Assembly (NCBI GenBank): GCA_037178975.1
Contig: JASJZH010000005.1
Location: forward strand, 248,001 to 312,000
Length of the DNA stretch: 64,000 bases
Direction: 5' to 3'
From: Oscheius tipulae
Lineage: Eukaryota; Nematoda; Chromadorea; Rhabditida; Rhabditidae
The notes beneath the pieces are model-generated. The model made no database searches, was not told where the DNA came from, and saw nothing but the letters and a program-made list of their open reading frames with translations. Positions 24,087 through 35,036 of this stretch are shown in pieces; the first letter of the stretch is position 1, and each line of letters opens with the position of its first letter. The translations under genes were made by a program, and so were the position numbers.

Positions 24087-27000
24087 ATGGAGAGCAGCTC
24101 GAGCGGAGTGGTTGGAGATGTGACGAGCAGCGAGTACGCGCCGTCGAGCCCTTCGAGCCAGGAGAATACGGCCACGGGTAGTGACGCCGAGATGATGCAG
24201 ATGGACTGTGCCGGTAGCGTGAAGACGACGGACCTGATGGCGGATTTGTCGATTCTGGACAACAATGAACGTGAGCTCAGCGACAAATATCTGAATGAGC
24301 ACGGGAAAATTGTTGGTGTAAGTAGTTTTTATGTTTTTTTAAACCTCTTATTCTTTTCCACGTGTTCATGCGATATGTTCCAGTTATTTCAATCGTGGTC
24401 TGAGGAGGAGCAGCTGGATTTCATGGAGCGCGTGCTGCAGCGCATGGGTCATTACCAGATCGGTCATGTCGACCGCTTCATCCGTCCAATGCTCCAACGT
24501 GATTTTATCGCCAATCTTCCAGGTGAATCACTTTTTCCAAACCCGAAATCAACAAAAATTAGCCCCGCTAGCCGAGAACATCTTGAAGCATCTGGACGCA
24601 AAGGCCCTAGCCAATTGTGAGGCTGTCAGCACGGGATGGAGACGTGCTCTCGCGGTGGGACAGATGTGGAGGAAGCTGATTGAGCAAAATGTTAGAACGG
24701 ATAACCTGTGGAGAGGGCTCAGCGAGAAGAGAAAATGGTAGGCTCTTTGTGATCGATATTTTGAATTGGCGCCAGAACTTTGGTGGTTTGAAGTAGAGAG
24801 TACTGATACTTCTCACCGAGGAAATGTGATCAAAAACTCCCCAAAAATTTTGTTAGAAGAGGAAAATTTTGAGCAAGATCGGGGGGACGAGCCCGACTAG
24901 TTTGAATCTGCAGTCAGAACTCTAACCGAATGAGCTATACATCAATAATCTCCAAAAAGTATTTACGAAAATACTGATAAAAGGAAAACTTTGTCGAGGC
25001 TTGGAGATCAAAGTTGACACGTTTTTCCTATAATTGGAACTAACCGTTTGCCTCATGCGGTAAAGTCCTCACTTGAATCTCGATAATCGCCTTCTAATAT
25101 GGAGAAACCTTCAAGAAGATACGTAACTTGTATAGCAGACCCTTCTATCAATTCCCCCCTACCCCCACATGCACTTTGCCTCGTTCGCCCTCGTTTTTAT
25201 GCATGTTCGTATAGCCAGGCTGTTTTTTTTTATTCCCAGACGGCCGAATGGGGTCTAATAGAAAACACGGGCAGCGAGAGGGAACGGAATGGGTATATTG
25301 GAATTGCGCTTGAATGAACCTAACTGGATAGAAGATTCAAAAAAAAAATCCGTATTCGCATGAATGTGTTTTGAGAAGGGAAAGGGTCCCAAAGTAATAG
25401 GTTGATAGTTTTATAAGAAACTTGGGTCCCAAATTCTGGTTTATCCCCACAATTTTCCAGGAAAAAGTTCGTTCTGATCGCCCGCGAGACGTCGGCCCAG
25501 CTGATTTGCGAGCACCATGGCCGAAACTATCAGCAGCTCAAGTTCACGCCGGAGATGGTCATGCTTCAACACAAATTTTACAGGTTTTCCCTATTTTTTT
25601 CCTACAAAATACTCCAAATTACAGAGAGCTCTATCCGAAGGTGATAGCCGACATTCGCAAAATTGATCACAACTGGAAAAATGGACAGTACACTTTGAAG
25701 ACGATAAACTGTAATTCGCAGCAAAGCAAGGGCGTCTACTGTCTCCAGTACGACGACGAGAAGATTGTCAGCGGCCTGCGTGACAATACGATAAAAATCT
25801 GGGACAGAAAGGATCTCAGCTGCTCCAAGATCCTCTCCGGACACACGGGTAGCGTTCTCTGTCTGCAATACGATAATCGGGTCATTATTTCGGGTATGTT
25901 CTATATTTTTTTAGCTTTAAAATAATGAAAAATCATACAGGTAGCTCCGACGCAACTGTACGCGTCTGGGATGTTAATACTGGCGAGTGTCTCAATACTC
26001 TTATTCACCACTGCGAGGCCGTTCTACATCTGCGATTCAGCGACGGAGTCATGGTCACCTGGTAGGTTTTTATAATAAACCGTTTTGACCAGGATTATGG
26101 ATAAATAATGTAGCACACCGGGTTATTTGTGGGGGCAGCTTCTGTTATTAGGGAAGCGGATTTCAATTCTAAACCAAGACTAAAAGGCTGCCGTCGGCAG
26201 CTGGTTTTACATTAGTCTTCAGGTTAGAATCAATGTTTCTAGAGAGACCAGATTGGGTCAATCAGATCACTTTCTTAAACTCGTTTCAGCTCAAAAGACC
26301 GCTCCATCGCCGTCTGGGATATGGTCAGCCCGCGGGAGATCAACATACGACGAGTTCTAGTCGGACACAGGTAATATCGCTCCCATTATCTGGCCCTAAC
26401 CAACTCTTTATTTTTCAGAGCAGCTGTGAATGTGGTCGATTTCGACGAAAGGTACATTGTGAGTGCCAGCGGCGACAGAACCATCAAGGTCTGGTCGGCC
26501 GACAACCTCGAATTCGTTCGCACCTTGTCCGGCCACAAGCGAGGCATAGCCTGTCTTCAGTATCGCGGCCGGCTCGTCGTCTCCGGTTCCAGTGATAACA
26601 CCATTAGGTACGTTTCTTCAAATTTCTGATACTGAAAAAAGCTGAGCTGAGTAAGAATATGAAATCTTATTTAGGATCCTTTCCGGTTCTCAAACAGTGT
26701 TACCGCCCTTTAATGCGAGGATACCGCTTGCGCAATATCTAAACTCATATATTTTCTGCGAAAATTCAGCGAGCTCACCCGCCTGGCTCAGTCGGTTAGC
26801 GCTCCGACTACAAATTAAAAACGAGTCGAGTTCGATTCCCGCATGCGTTAGACGTTTTTGTCCTTTGATTGAAATCTCAAAAACACTTTTATAAGATTTT
26901 CTTTTTGCATCGGTAGTTGGTTGAAAAATCACAATTTTCCTTTTCGGCGGACTTTAAACCAGGGAACAAACTTTTTCAAAAAGCTGTTTGAGAAGAAAAA

Positions 27001-29077
27001 AACATGGAGAAGTGTCTCGAGGTGAGAAGTTAGGATCAACGTATAACCGTGTTTCATAGAAAAAGAGACCCGTGTTCCAGAGGTGATTATCTTCTCGTTG
27101 TGCAACCGCGCGAGCACGCAAAATAAACAGGGCAAGAGACAGGATTTGGAGGCACTAAAAACGAGAGATTGAGGGAGAATAATATCGTACTTTTTCAGAC
27201 TGTGGGACATCATTTCCGGCGTCTGTCTGCGTATCCTCGAAGGCCACGAGGAGCTCGTCCGCTGCATTCGATTCGACGACAAGCGCATCGTTTCCGGGGC
27301 TTACGACGGCAAGATCAAGGTCTGGGACCTTCAGGCAGCACTCGATATGAGGACACCACCAGGAGCTCTCTGTCTCAGCTCTCTTCATGTGAGTTTGTGT
27401 CTTTTTTTTGCGTACTGTCGATCTCCTGATTGAATTAAGGGCGCAAAAAACAAATAAAACAGTAATTCTGAGACAACAAAATGTGCAAAAATCCTTCCAA
27501 AAGTTTTTCCCGTAGTTTCGTGAAGAGCGAAAACGATTCTGCCAACCAGGGAATCGAATATAATTGGCTAACCAAGCCGAAGACGCACAACTGGCGCGTC
27601 GTTTTTCTCGAAAATGGCTCGTACCATACTTGGCGTCATTTTTGTCAGGCCTGACTCCAAAGAGCCTCTAGCAAAAATGACGCTAATTCGACTAAATTTT
27701 GAGAAAACTAACTTGGCTTTTTCAATGTTTTTCTTGCACATTTTTCTCCTGAATTTTTTAACGTAAAGTATACGGAAATTGGTAAATATTCAAAAATTTG
27801 GAAATTTCTCTTCGCGCGCAAACACAGGGCGGCGAGCATTCAAATTCAGGTACCGCTCTTCGTTGGAAACAGACTATAACCGAGTGAGAGGACAAGGCGC
27901 TGCGTTTTGAAAAACAGATGAGCTTAGCATGTATGTGAATCCTGAAATTGCACATATGGTATATAGTAGTTCTAACTGGAATACAGTAATCTGCGGATCT
28001 TTAGGTGAAAAAGTTGTTCGTTGTCGAAAATCCGGTTAAAGCATATTTTCAAAGTCTGCTAAAAATAATTTGGTGTTTTATCGCGTATTTTACTTTCTAG
28101 TCTGTTAGGAAACTGGACCACACGCAAACTCTACACGCGTGGAACGTTCTCAAATAAAGCGTCCCTGCGAACTAGACTTTTCCTTTTCGCCCTCGGGGCG
28201 AACGGAGAGAGAATGACGGCGCGCCGCGCACTTACACTGTATAGGCGTAATGCTTTCACTCTCTCAATCCCTGTGGGTGTTCAAAAGTCGAGGGACCAAA
28301 AAATAGTGACAAGAAATTATTGGAATGAGTTTCAGAGGCACACAGGCCGAGTCTTCCGCCTGCAGTTTGACGACTTCCAAATCGTAAGCTCGTCCCATGA
28401 CGACACAATCCTCATCTGGGACTTCCTCGACGCGGATGGGGAGCAGACCCAGCAGCACGAGCAACGCGGCTTGCCCATCAACGACCAGATTGCCAACAGA
28501 GTCGCGCAGCTGCAGCAAGGACTTCAGCAACAGGTTAGAGCTCTTTTTTTTCGACTCTTTTCTATTGTAAACTGTTTCGAAACCAACTTCGCGCTTTCAA
28601 AACGAAACAAACAATAAGCCAAACCGAATCATTTGTTAACTAGACGAGAAAGGGAGCAATTCTTCCAAAACTCACAGTAAGGTATAACATGTCCTACTTT
28701 CTGTGTCATGATTTCTAGTAATGAGAAATGCGAAACCGCTAGCTAACAGGTTACCAATGAATTTTTAATAACGCTAATTCTGGTCTACAAACCCATACGT
28801 GTACAAGGGAAAAAAATGATGTGAAATGAAAAAATACTTTTTGGGACTCTCATAAATAGTTCCGAACTGATATAGTCAGGAAGATGTCTATTCATAAAAT
28901 TCTCTTGTACAATTCCCTGCTTTTCAGCTAGTCCCTCCAGCCGCCCTGGACCCGATCGCCGCAGTCGAAATGGATTCTTCAGAAGAAGACGACGGAGCTA
29001 TTCCGGGCCCGGCCAATGGACCTGCTCGTCGTTTGATGGCTCCGCCTCCCGGCAGTCCCGAGCCCGCTGACATCTAG
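24087..29077 (+). CDS. lin-23: F-box/WD40 protein LIN-23 (beta-TrCP), 621 aa
   Basis: Eleven exons: 24087-24317, 24384-24522, 24563-24737, 25461-25583, 25625-25893, 25941-26061, 26290-26370, 26419-26607, 27199-27388, 28336-28533 and 28928-29077. Order of domains: Ser-rich acidic N-terminus; D-domain-like dimerisation helix ([20 protein letters not shown]); F-box ([18 protein letters not shown]...W..LI); seven WD40 repeats ([91 protein letters not shown]); and an acidic C-terminal tail (SSEEDDG). As in beta-TrCP, it is the substrate receptor of an SCF ubiquitin ligase that recognises phosphodegrons; in C. elegans LIN-23 limits cell division and beta-catenin-type signalling. Length is a little below C. 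elegans LIN-23 (665 aa). Introns lack GAGACA tracts, and the 26608-27198 intron has a tRNA-like relic. Confidence 0.97.
24888..24955 (-). repeat. tRNA-like relic in lin-23 intron 3
   Basis: On the minus strand TAGCTCATTCGGTTAGAGTT is a good D-arm/A-box match. The T arm (gtcgggctcgtcccc) is degraded. Not convincing as a functional tRNA. Confidence 0.4.
26790..26868 (+). repeat. tRNA-like relic in lin-23 intron 8
   Basis: TGGCTCAGTCGGTTAGCGCT (A box) and gagttcgattcccgc (B box) are both well preserved. The acceptor stem does not pair, so I call it tRNA-derived rather than a tRNA gene. A covariance search should test it. Confidence 0.45.
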
Positions 29078-31006
29078 GGCCACCGTCGTCCCTAGAAACC
29101 CATCCCCACTTTCGTGTCATTCCCACAGTGTATTTACCGCCCTTCTAGTCATTTTTGCACCTCTTCACACGACGCAGCCCTACGACATTTTTCAGTCGTC
29201 CCCCCGCGAATCTGTCAAAAAACGCTCATACACCGGTCCTTGTAATCAAAAAAAGCCAGCCAAAATTCTGTCTTTTTCCTTTGGCAGCCTGTATCTATCT
29301 CCACAAGACTCGAGAGACCCACCAAAATATTCATCTCTCGGCTACTTGCTTCCCTCCTGTTTTTCCCCTTATTTTTTTCCCAGTCGATTACAATTTTTAC
29401 GGTACCTCCTCCTCCTCTGAGTCTCTCCAGTTTTGTGTTTTGTTCAATGCGCCCCTATTTTTCTTCCCTCACCCCTCCAAAGCAACATTGAAATTGCTGG
29501 TTCATGTTCATTCTTCCTCGCTCCTTTCAGTAAATGTTGATTCTCGTGTCTTTTTTTTTTGCTTGAAAATCGTGTTTTTAGAAGCTGTTTTCATAGCAGG
29601 GAGATTCTATCTTTTTTTCTTTAACCTGCATGATGTGTGGGTACCTGAAAAAAAAGACCCTACGATTTTTAGACGTTTGTGTCTGCTAAATGGTCTGTAG
29701 AAGCGAAAAACTTTGAAGGATTTTCCAATACTTCTTGATAGGGAACTTGATATCGATCTGTGAAACTTGCAAAATGCACGAAATTTGGAGAAGGATTGCT
29801 CAAAAACTGGATTTGCACAGCTGTAGAAGCCTTTTGATGGATCTTACCCATTTTCCGCACCAAAAGTGAATCGTTCATGCCAATCTGCACGAGTCTTTGG
29901 GCATGATTTTGAGGCATGGCCCCTGGTCTAATTTTGCTTTTTGTGTGCCCAGGTCATTACAACTGAAAATTTGGAAAACAAAGACGGCCCAAAAATGTGT
30001 TTTGGTGCTAAAATCTGCAATTTCTAACCGTGGTTTGCCTGCTTGTCCGCTGCATTCGATACGACGACAAGCGCATCGTTTCCGGGGCTTATGACCTGTG
30101 GTTTGAATACGTGTGGAGTTGGACGTTTTCGATACTATAAATAAGTTCGTGAGCACCTCTAGATGGACTCACTTTCTACTCCAAAAGAGTCCTTCAAGAC
30201 AATTTTGGGCTTGATTTTTGTCAATCTTGCTTGAAGAGATCGGAAATCTTTGACTCTAAGTATTGTTTTTTTTTTGTGTCTAGATCATCGAAACACCCGA
30301 AGTTTAGAGACTGCTCAAAAATCGCAACAAGCCGTTTTCCACGTGTAAACTAGCTGTGCAAACTGTAGAATGACTCAGCAGAATATCTCTTGCCTATTTA
30401 CCCCGAAAAATATGTTTTAGTTTCAAAATCCCTCAACTTTTGGGCACATTTTCAGCCATCAGTGCTGTAGAAACATTATAGATTAAGAATTGTGTTATTG
30501 CGTGGTTTTATAGAGTTTCTGGAAGCCGAAAAATTGTGCTATAAATACGGAAAAGACTTCGACAATCTGCTGTTTGCCTTCTAACACGGCATTCACTAGT
30601 CCTACTTGGCCCAAATTTTTTTTCGTAACCTCTTTTGGTCAAAAGGGTCACCCTTGAAATTTTTCGATCTTCTTTTGCGTCGAAAGGGTCCCGTCCAGGA
30701 AGGCCCACTGGCCTGCCTGATTCTGACACAGCTGTGCAAAAAGTTTTGAATCCAAGAATTGAACACTCAAGACAAATTCTAGGTATTTGTCTCCTAAAAC
30801 TCGTTTCATTTCGAAACGCATGAGATAACAGGCCCCGTATTTGCTCGTCCCCTTGTATAGGAATCCTTAATAGCACATTCGTGACTGTCTCCTAGCTGCC
30901 AGGTCTGTTATTTAATCTGGCCACTTTTACCGCTCTCTAGTTCGATTTTACCCCGAATTAGCTAATTTTTCTATTTTAGGACCACGCTATATTCTCCCCC
31001 AGCAAC
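29078..31006. other. lin-23 3' flank and intergenic
   Basis: The lin-23 3' UTR presumably lies in the pyrimidine-rich part to about 29.7 kb. Open frame 29155-29700 is low-complexity and unsupported. A copied fragment of lin-23 exon 9 lies at 30044-30095. Nothing else is recognised. Confidence 0.5.
30044..30095 (+). pseudogene. Duplicated fragment of lin-23 exon 9
   Basis: About 50 bp matches lin-23 positions 27257-27306 with two or so differences inside (t to a, c to t). The source encodes [17 protein letters not shown] of a WD40 repeat. The copy is on the same strand, about 1 kb after the lin-23 stop, without splice sites or flanking exon sequence. Confidence 0.8.
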
Positions 31007-34000
31007 ATGGGACGATCCAAAATCGGAGTACGTTCTTTTCTCTATTTTTTTTTAACTAATACATTAGGAAAAGTGGCCGGAATAGAAAGAAAAACCTGTT
31101 CGTGAGGTCACTATGGTAGAATTCCACAATGGCTCCCCCGCCCCACCGCGATAGACGCAACCCTTTTTCTCTCTCTCTCTCTCCCCTCTCCATGCCGCTT
31201 TCATTATCCAAGATAGCATGATTCATTTGCTCGGCTATGACCAGCTTGTACGATGCAGAAACCCTGACCCTTCCTATTGCTCTGGAAACGACAATAGTTG
31301 GACTTGTTTTGGTTAGATAATTTCTTTCTTGTATCTTTTTGAGGGATTTTAGCGTTAAGACCACCTGATTTTACGTAGTTTGACCTTCTGGACGGCATTT
31401 ATTGATTGCTGCAGGCTTTAGCCTTGTGTCATTTCATTCAGGATTATTTGGAAAAGTAGTATAGCTTGGGAGAGAGGGGCATTAATTTGGGGAACCTTTA
31501 TAAAAATCCAAAAAATGTTCGAAATACTCAGGGGTCGCGCAAATTGCAAAAAAGGGGTGTAAGGGGACTCATCGAAATAATTCAAAAAATTCCGGGCAGC
31601 CTCTCGTCGCGCTGCCTATAAGCTGACTCGTGTGAAGAGAACGCGTCTGGCTCAACGAAGAGCAGCAGCTGATCAGCAGAACCAGGCCCAGCAGCTTCTC
31701 AACGCGGTAAATCTACGAGCTGCCGCCATCCAGGCATCCCAGCAGGCCCAGCACCCGCAGCAGATGGCACCGCATCAACCTCCCTCGGCACAAGCAGCAC
31801 ACTCCGGTCCGACGCAGACCCTCTCCAACTTTGTCTACTACAAAAAGGATGGGGGCACTGTCAATGTCGACATCAGAATGGTTCGTTTAAAACAAATAGC
31901 CCGGGTTCGATTTCCCAATTGGTAAATCCTCTTTTACAATTTAGGTACACCTCAGAGGAGATTCGACATCATTAGTTTGTTCAAAGTCATCATTTTTCTA
32001 TTTGCGTTTCCCGCGCATATATCTAGTTTGCGCGCTAAATTCAAAAAACAGTGGAGAAGAAAGCTGAAAAAGGCTTGTCCCAAATGTGCAGCGCATCTCG
32101 CCTTTTCCGCCGCTGCCAAAACCGCGACGCAGCACAAGTCACAGAATAGACACGCCTAGCTCAAATTGGATAGGATCGACTAAAAAATTGACCAACCGTA
32201 TTTAGGGCTCGGTGCTGACGGAACACTGCGACGCCATCGCCTTTACCGTCAACGAATCGCTTTCTCTCCATACTCCTCTTCCCAAGAAGGTCGTCGCAAA
32301 GGCCGGCCCGGGCATCAAAAAAGATCTTGCCATCCTGAAAAAGTCCCACCACTTTACGAGCGGCGAAGTCGCTGCCATTAATCTCACCTCAGCGAATGTA
32401 AGTCCATTTTAACATGTTTTTTTTCAATATTAAGTTCTAGACGAATGGCTGGAAGGCGGTCATGTTAGTGGTGAGCCCGTTCGAGCCAACTCTGACTAAC
32501 GCCTACACTAATATCCTGAGGGAGACGGCCGATCGAGGTCTGGAAAGTGTCGCGATCATCGGGCTCGGATGTGGACAGCTCGGAATCTCTGCCAAGACGT
32601 CGGCCACATCGTTGATGGAAGCCTTGACGACTTTCGACGGCGAGTCTCTCAAGGTAGGAATCTGTTATGGTTTCTCAACTATACCCAGGTCAGGCTCCAT
32701 AATAACAAAAACCCAGACCGAGACGCTTATAAGCTATAATTATAAGCGCCAACATAGTTTTACCACAGCCCTTTTCAGTCGGTGGCCATTCTCGACATAC
32801 AGCTCCCCGTCATCGAGGGCTTCATCAGTCGCCTTCGTGACATTGTCCGGGAGCATTCGTACAAGACTGAAGACCGCGAGAAGCTCGTCTTCGTCAGCGG
32901 CGATGTACTTCTCGAGTACGAGGCCCGTCGTCTTACCAAAACTGTCAGCCAGGAGGCGATTTCCGAAGATGACTGTGTCATTTGTCTCTGTCCGCTCCGG
33001 GACGAGCAGGAGCAGAGCGAGGTCATTGCTCTGAAATGCGTTCATCAGTTCCATTTCGACTGTTTCAAGGTGAGATTTTTTATCAGAAAAAACAGCTCTT
33101 CGAGACGAATCTTTAACACTTTTGAAGAGTTGATATACTTGTTCCTGCGCAAAGTTATGACGCTTTCAAACTGGAGCGCACTTGTAGCGTAGTGGTATAG
33201 TTCTCGCTTGGGAAAAGTACCAAGAAATAGAGGGCTCGGAACCCCGATACGGAAAAGTGTCCATTATATACGGTTTTGCTCAGCAACCGCATTTCCGCTT
33301 GCATGTGGCCTATTGTAAACTCTACGTGAGCACTCGTCTCGATGGCGCAAACCTGGTGCAGCGTTTTTCTCGAAAATCAACTCATACACGCTTGGCGTTA
33401 TTTTTGCCCAAGATAGACATTTAATCAAGGAGCCCCAGATCTAACGTTTTGTTAAGTACATTTTGTAGAGTTTTTCGAGCTAAGCAAGCATATATAATAA
33501 TCTTTATAGGTACCAGGTCCCTAAATAAAACTAGATACCTTTAAAATCGTAGTGAAACCGGTTAGTGTGCTGGTACGGCGCCACTCTCGTACCAGACGAT
33601 CCGGGTTCGATCCCCGTGGCTGACAAACTTTTTCGATAACTATTTTGAGAATAAAAGGGTGCGGATAAGTTGCTTAACTTAAAAATCAGCCATAGTCAAT
33701 CTAAAAAAATCTTCAGGGCTATCTAAACGGCTGTCAGACGCGCAAATGTTGCCCGGTCTGTCGCAAGTACTTTTCGATGCCCTGCGGAAACCAGCCTCAT
33801 GGATCCACGATGAGCGTGAGCAGACTGAAGAACTTGCGACTAGAGGGCCATGAGAGCTCGAGACACTCGATCTGCATAGACTACAACATCCCCGGCGGCG
33901 TGCAGGACGAGAGCCATCTGCGTCCCGGCGTCCCGTTCCGCGGGACTCGTCGTGTTGCCTTCCTGCCGGACAGCGAGGAGGGCAGGATGATTCTGCGTCT

Positions 34001-34618
34001 GCTGAAGAAGGCCTTCGAGTGTCGTCTCATCTTCACCGTCGGAGATTCCGTGACCACCGGGGCCAAGAACGTCGTCACGTGGAACAGCATTCATCATAAG
34101 ACCAGTCCGGACGGTGGACCTCAAAGGTTGGTTTTTTAACGTATTCTCTGTAGTTTAAGACGTAGTCTCCTGTAACGTTTTGAGAAATAGGACCTAGGGG
34201 TGTTCCGATGATCCAAATCGGCTCATATTTGCAAGAAACACTGTTTAGGGGTTTAGCTTCTAACCATCTTTAATCGACTCAGCGTAAAATCTACGCTAGG
34301 AAAGCATATTCAGGCGTAAAATTGCCGAAAAATAAAGAGAAAAATCTGAAGTCACCGAGCCTTGAAAACTCAAAATCAACTTCTAGGTCTAAAAACACTT
34401 GGGATATTCTAAACTACTCTTAGAAAGCTTATTCATCTGATATAGAGAAATGTATACGGACTTCAGAATGCTTCAATATAACCCCCTTTCTTTGCAGATT
34501 CGGCTACCCCGACGACACCTACCTTGTCCGCGTACGAGCAGAGCTCGAAGAGGCCGGCATCACGGAAGATCTGCTATCGGACGAGGATGTCGAACTCAAC
34601 ATCCCCGACATTTTCTAG
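31007..34618 (+). CDS. Macro domain-RING-Deltex C-terminal domain E3 ubiquitin ligase (about 501 aa)
   Basis: Proposed exons: 31007-31027, 31623-31880, 32206-32397, 32441-32653, 32779-33069, 33717-34126 and 34498-34618. The first join is uncertain: an acceptor at 31600 paired with a donor at 31031 also keeps the frame. An acceptor-like ctattttag ends about 28 nt before the ATG. After a Gln/Ala-rich N-terminus comes a macro-like domain (GSVLTEHCDAIAFTVNES, GWKAVMLVVSP, SVAIIGLGCGQLG), then a RING (CVIC...C.HQFHFDCF...C.TRKCCPVC), then a full Deltex C-terminal domain (GYPDDTYLVRVRAELEEAGI; TWNSIHHKTS; FRGTRRVAFLPD). Deltex family ligases use RING plus DTC to ubiquitinate ADP-ribosylated targets; a macro domain would bind ADP-ribose. 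RING and DTC calls are firm. The macro call rests on fold-like motifs. Intron 33070-33716 has two tRNA-like relics. Confidence 0.92.
33170..33255 (+). repeat. tRNA-like relic in Deltex-type gene intron
   Basis: Reads tagcgtagtggtatagttct, a D-arm/A-box match, followed by an imperfect T arm (agggctcggaaccccgat). Probably tRNA-derived and not functional. Confidence 0.4.
33553..33626 (+). repeat. tRNA-like relic in Deltex-type gene intron
   Basis: A good B box (ccgggttcgatccccgt) and a stem-loop ctggtac...gtaccag in the anticodon position. The D arm is partial (ccggttagtgtgc). Second relic in the same intron. Confidence 0.45.
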
Positions 34619-35036
34619 AGACAAATTTTGTGTATTCTATACTCCTCCATTGTACATTCTATCACCTCTTTTTTACACTTATTACCGGTAAACTTGCCTC
34701 CCTACCCTTGTAGCTCTTGTCTTGACCTTAGCTCGTCATATCAAAATGCGTTTCTTAGATGTGATATGAAGAATTTTCGTAGCGGTTTTACTCATTTTTT
34801 GCGAGGTCCAAAAGCCTTGATTATCGGGAGTAGCTAAGAGGAAGTATATGGAATTTAGTTCACTCTGGAAATGAGAGGAGGGAGGAGAACGGCGGAAGGA
34901 AAGGTCAAAGTAAAGTGAGTCGAAGTTTTGGAAATGAAAGTGGTAGCAGGGTTGGGGAAATCAGGCCGGCCGGGCCCCCAGATACACAGGCCGCAGCCCT
35001 TGCTTTTTTGAAATCTGAAATTGGCGGTTTGTAAAC
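34619..35036. other. Intergenic, nothing supported
   Basis: About 420 bp between the Deltex-type gene and the GATAD1-like gene, on the same strand. I searched here for a CxxC GATA-finger exon and found none. Confidence 0.45.

Noticed and set aside
26790-26868. Functional tRNA gene
   Set aside because: A and B boxes are good but the acceptor stem does not pair by eye; kept only as a tRNA-like relic.
24087-29077. Alternative identity as FBXW7/SEL-10
   Set aside because: The D-domain, F-box wording and WD40 repeat sequences ([24 protein letters not shown]) match beta-TrCP/LIN-23 rather than the FBXW7 type.
29155-29700. 181-aa ORF after lin-23
   Set aside because: Low-complexity Phe/Ser/Pro translation of a pyrimidine-rich 3' flank, with no domains.
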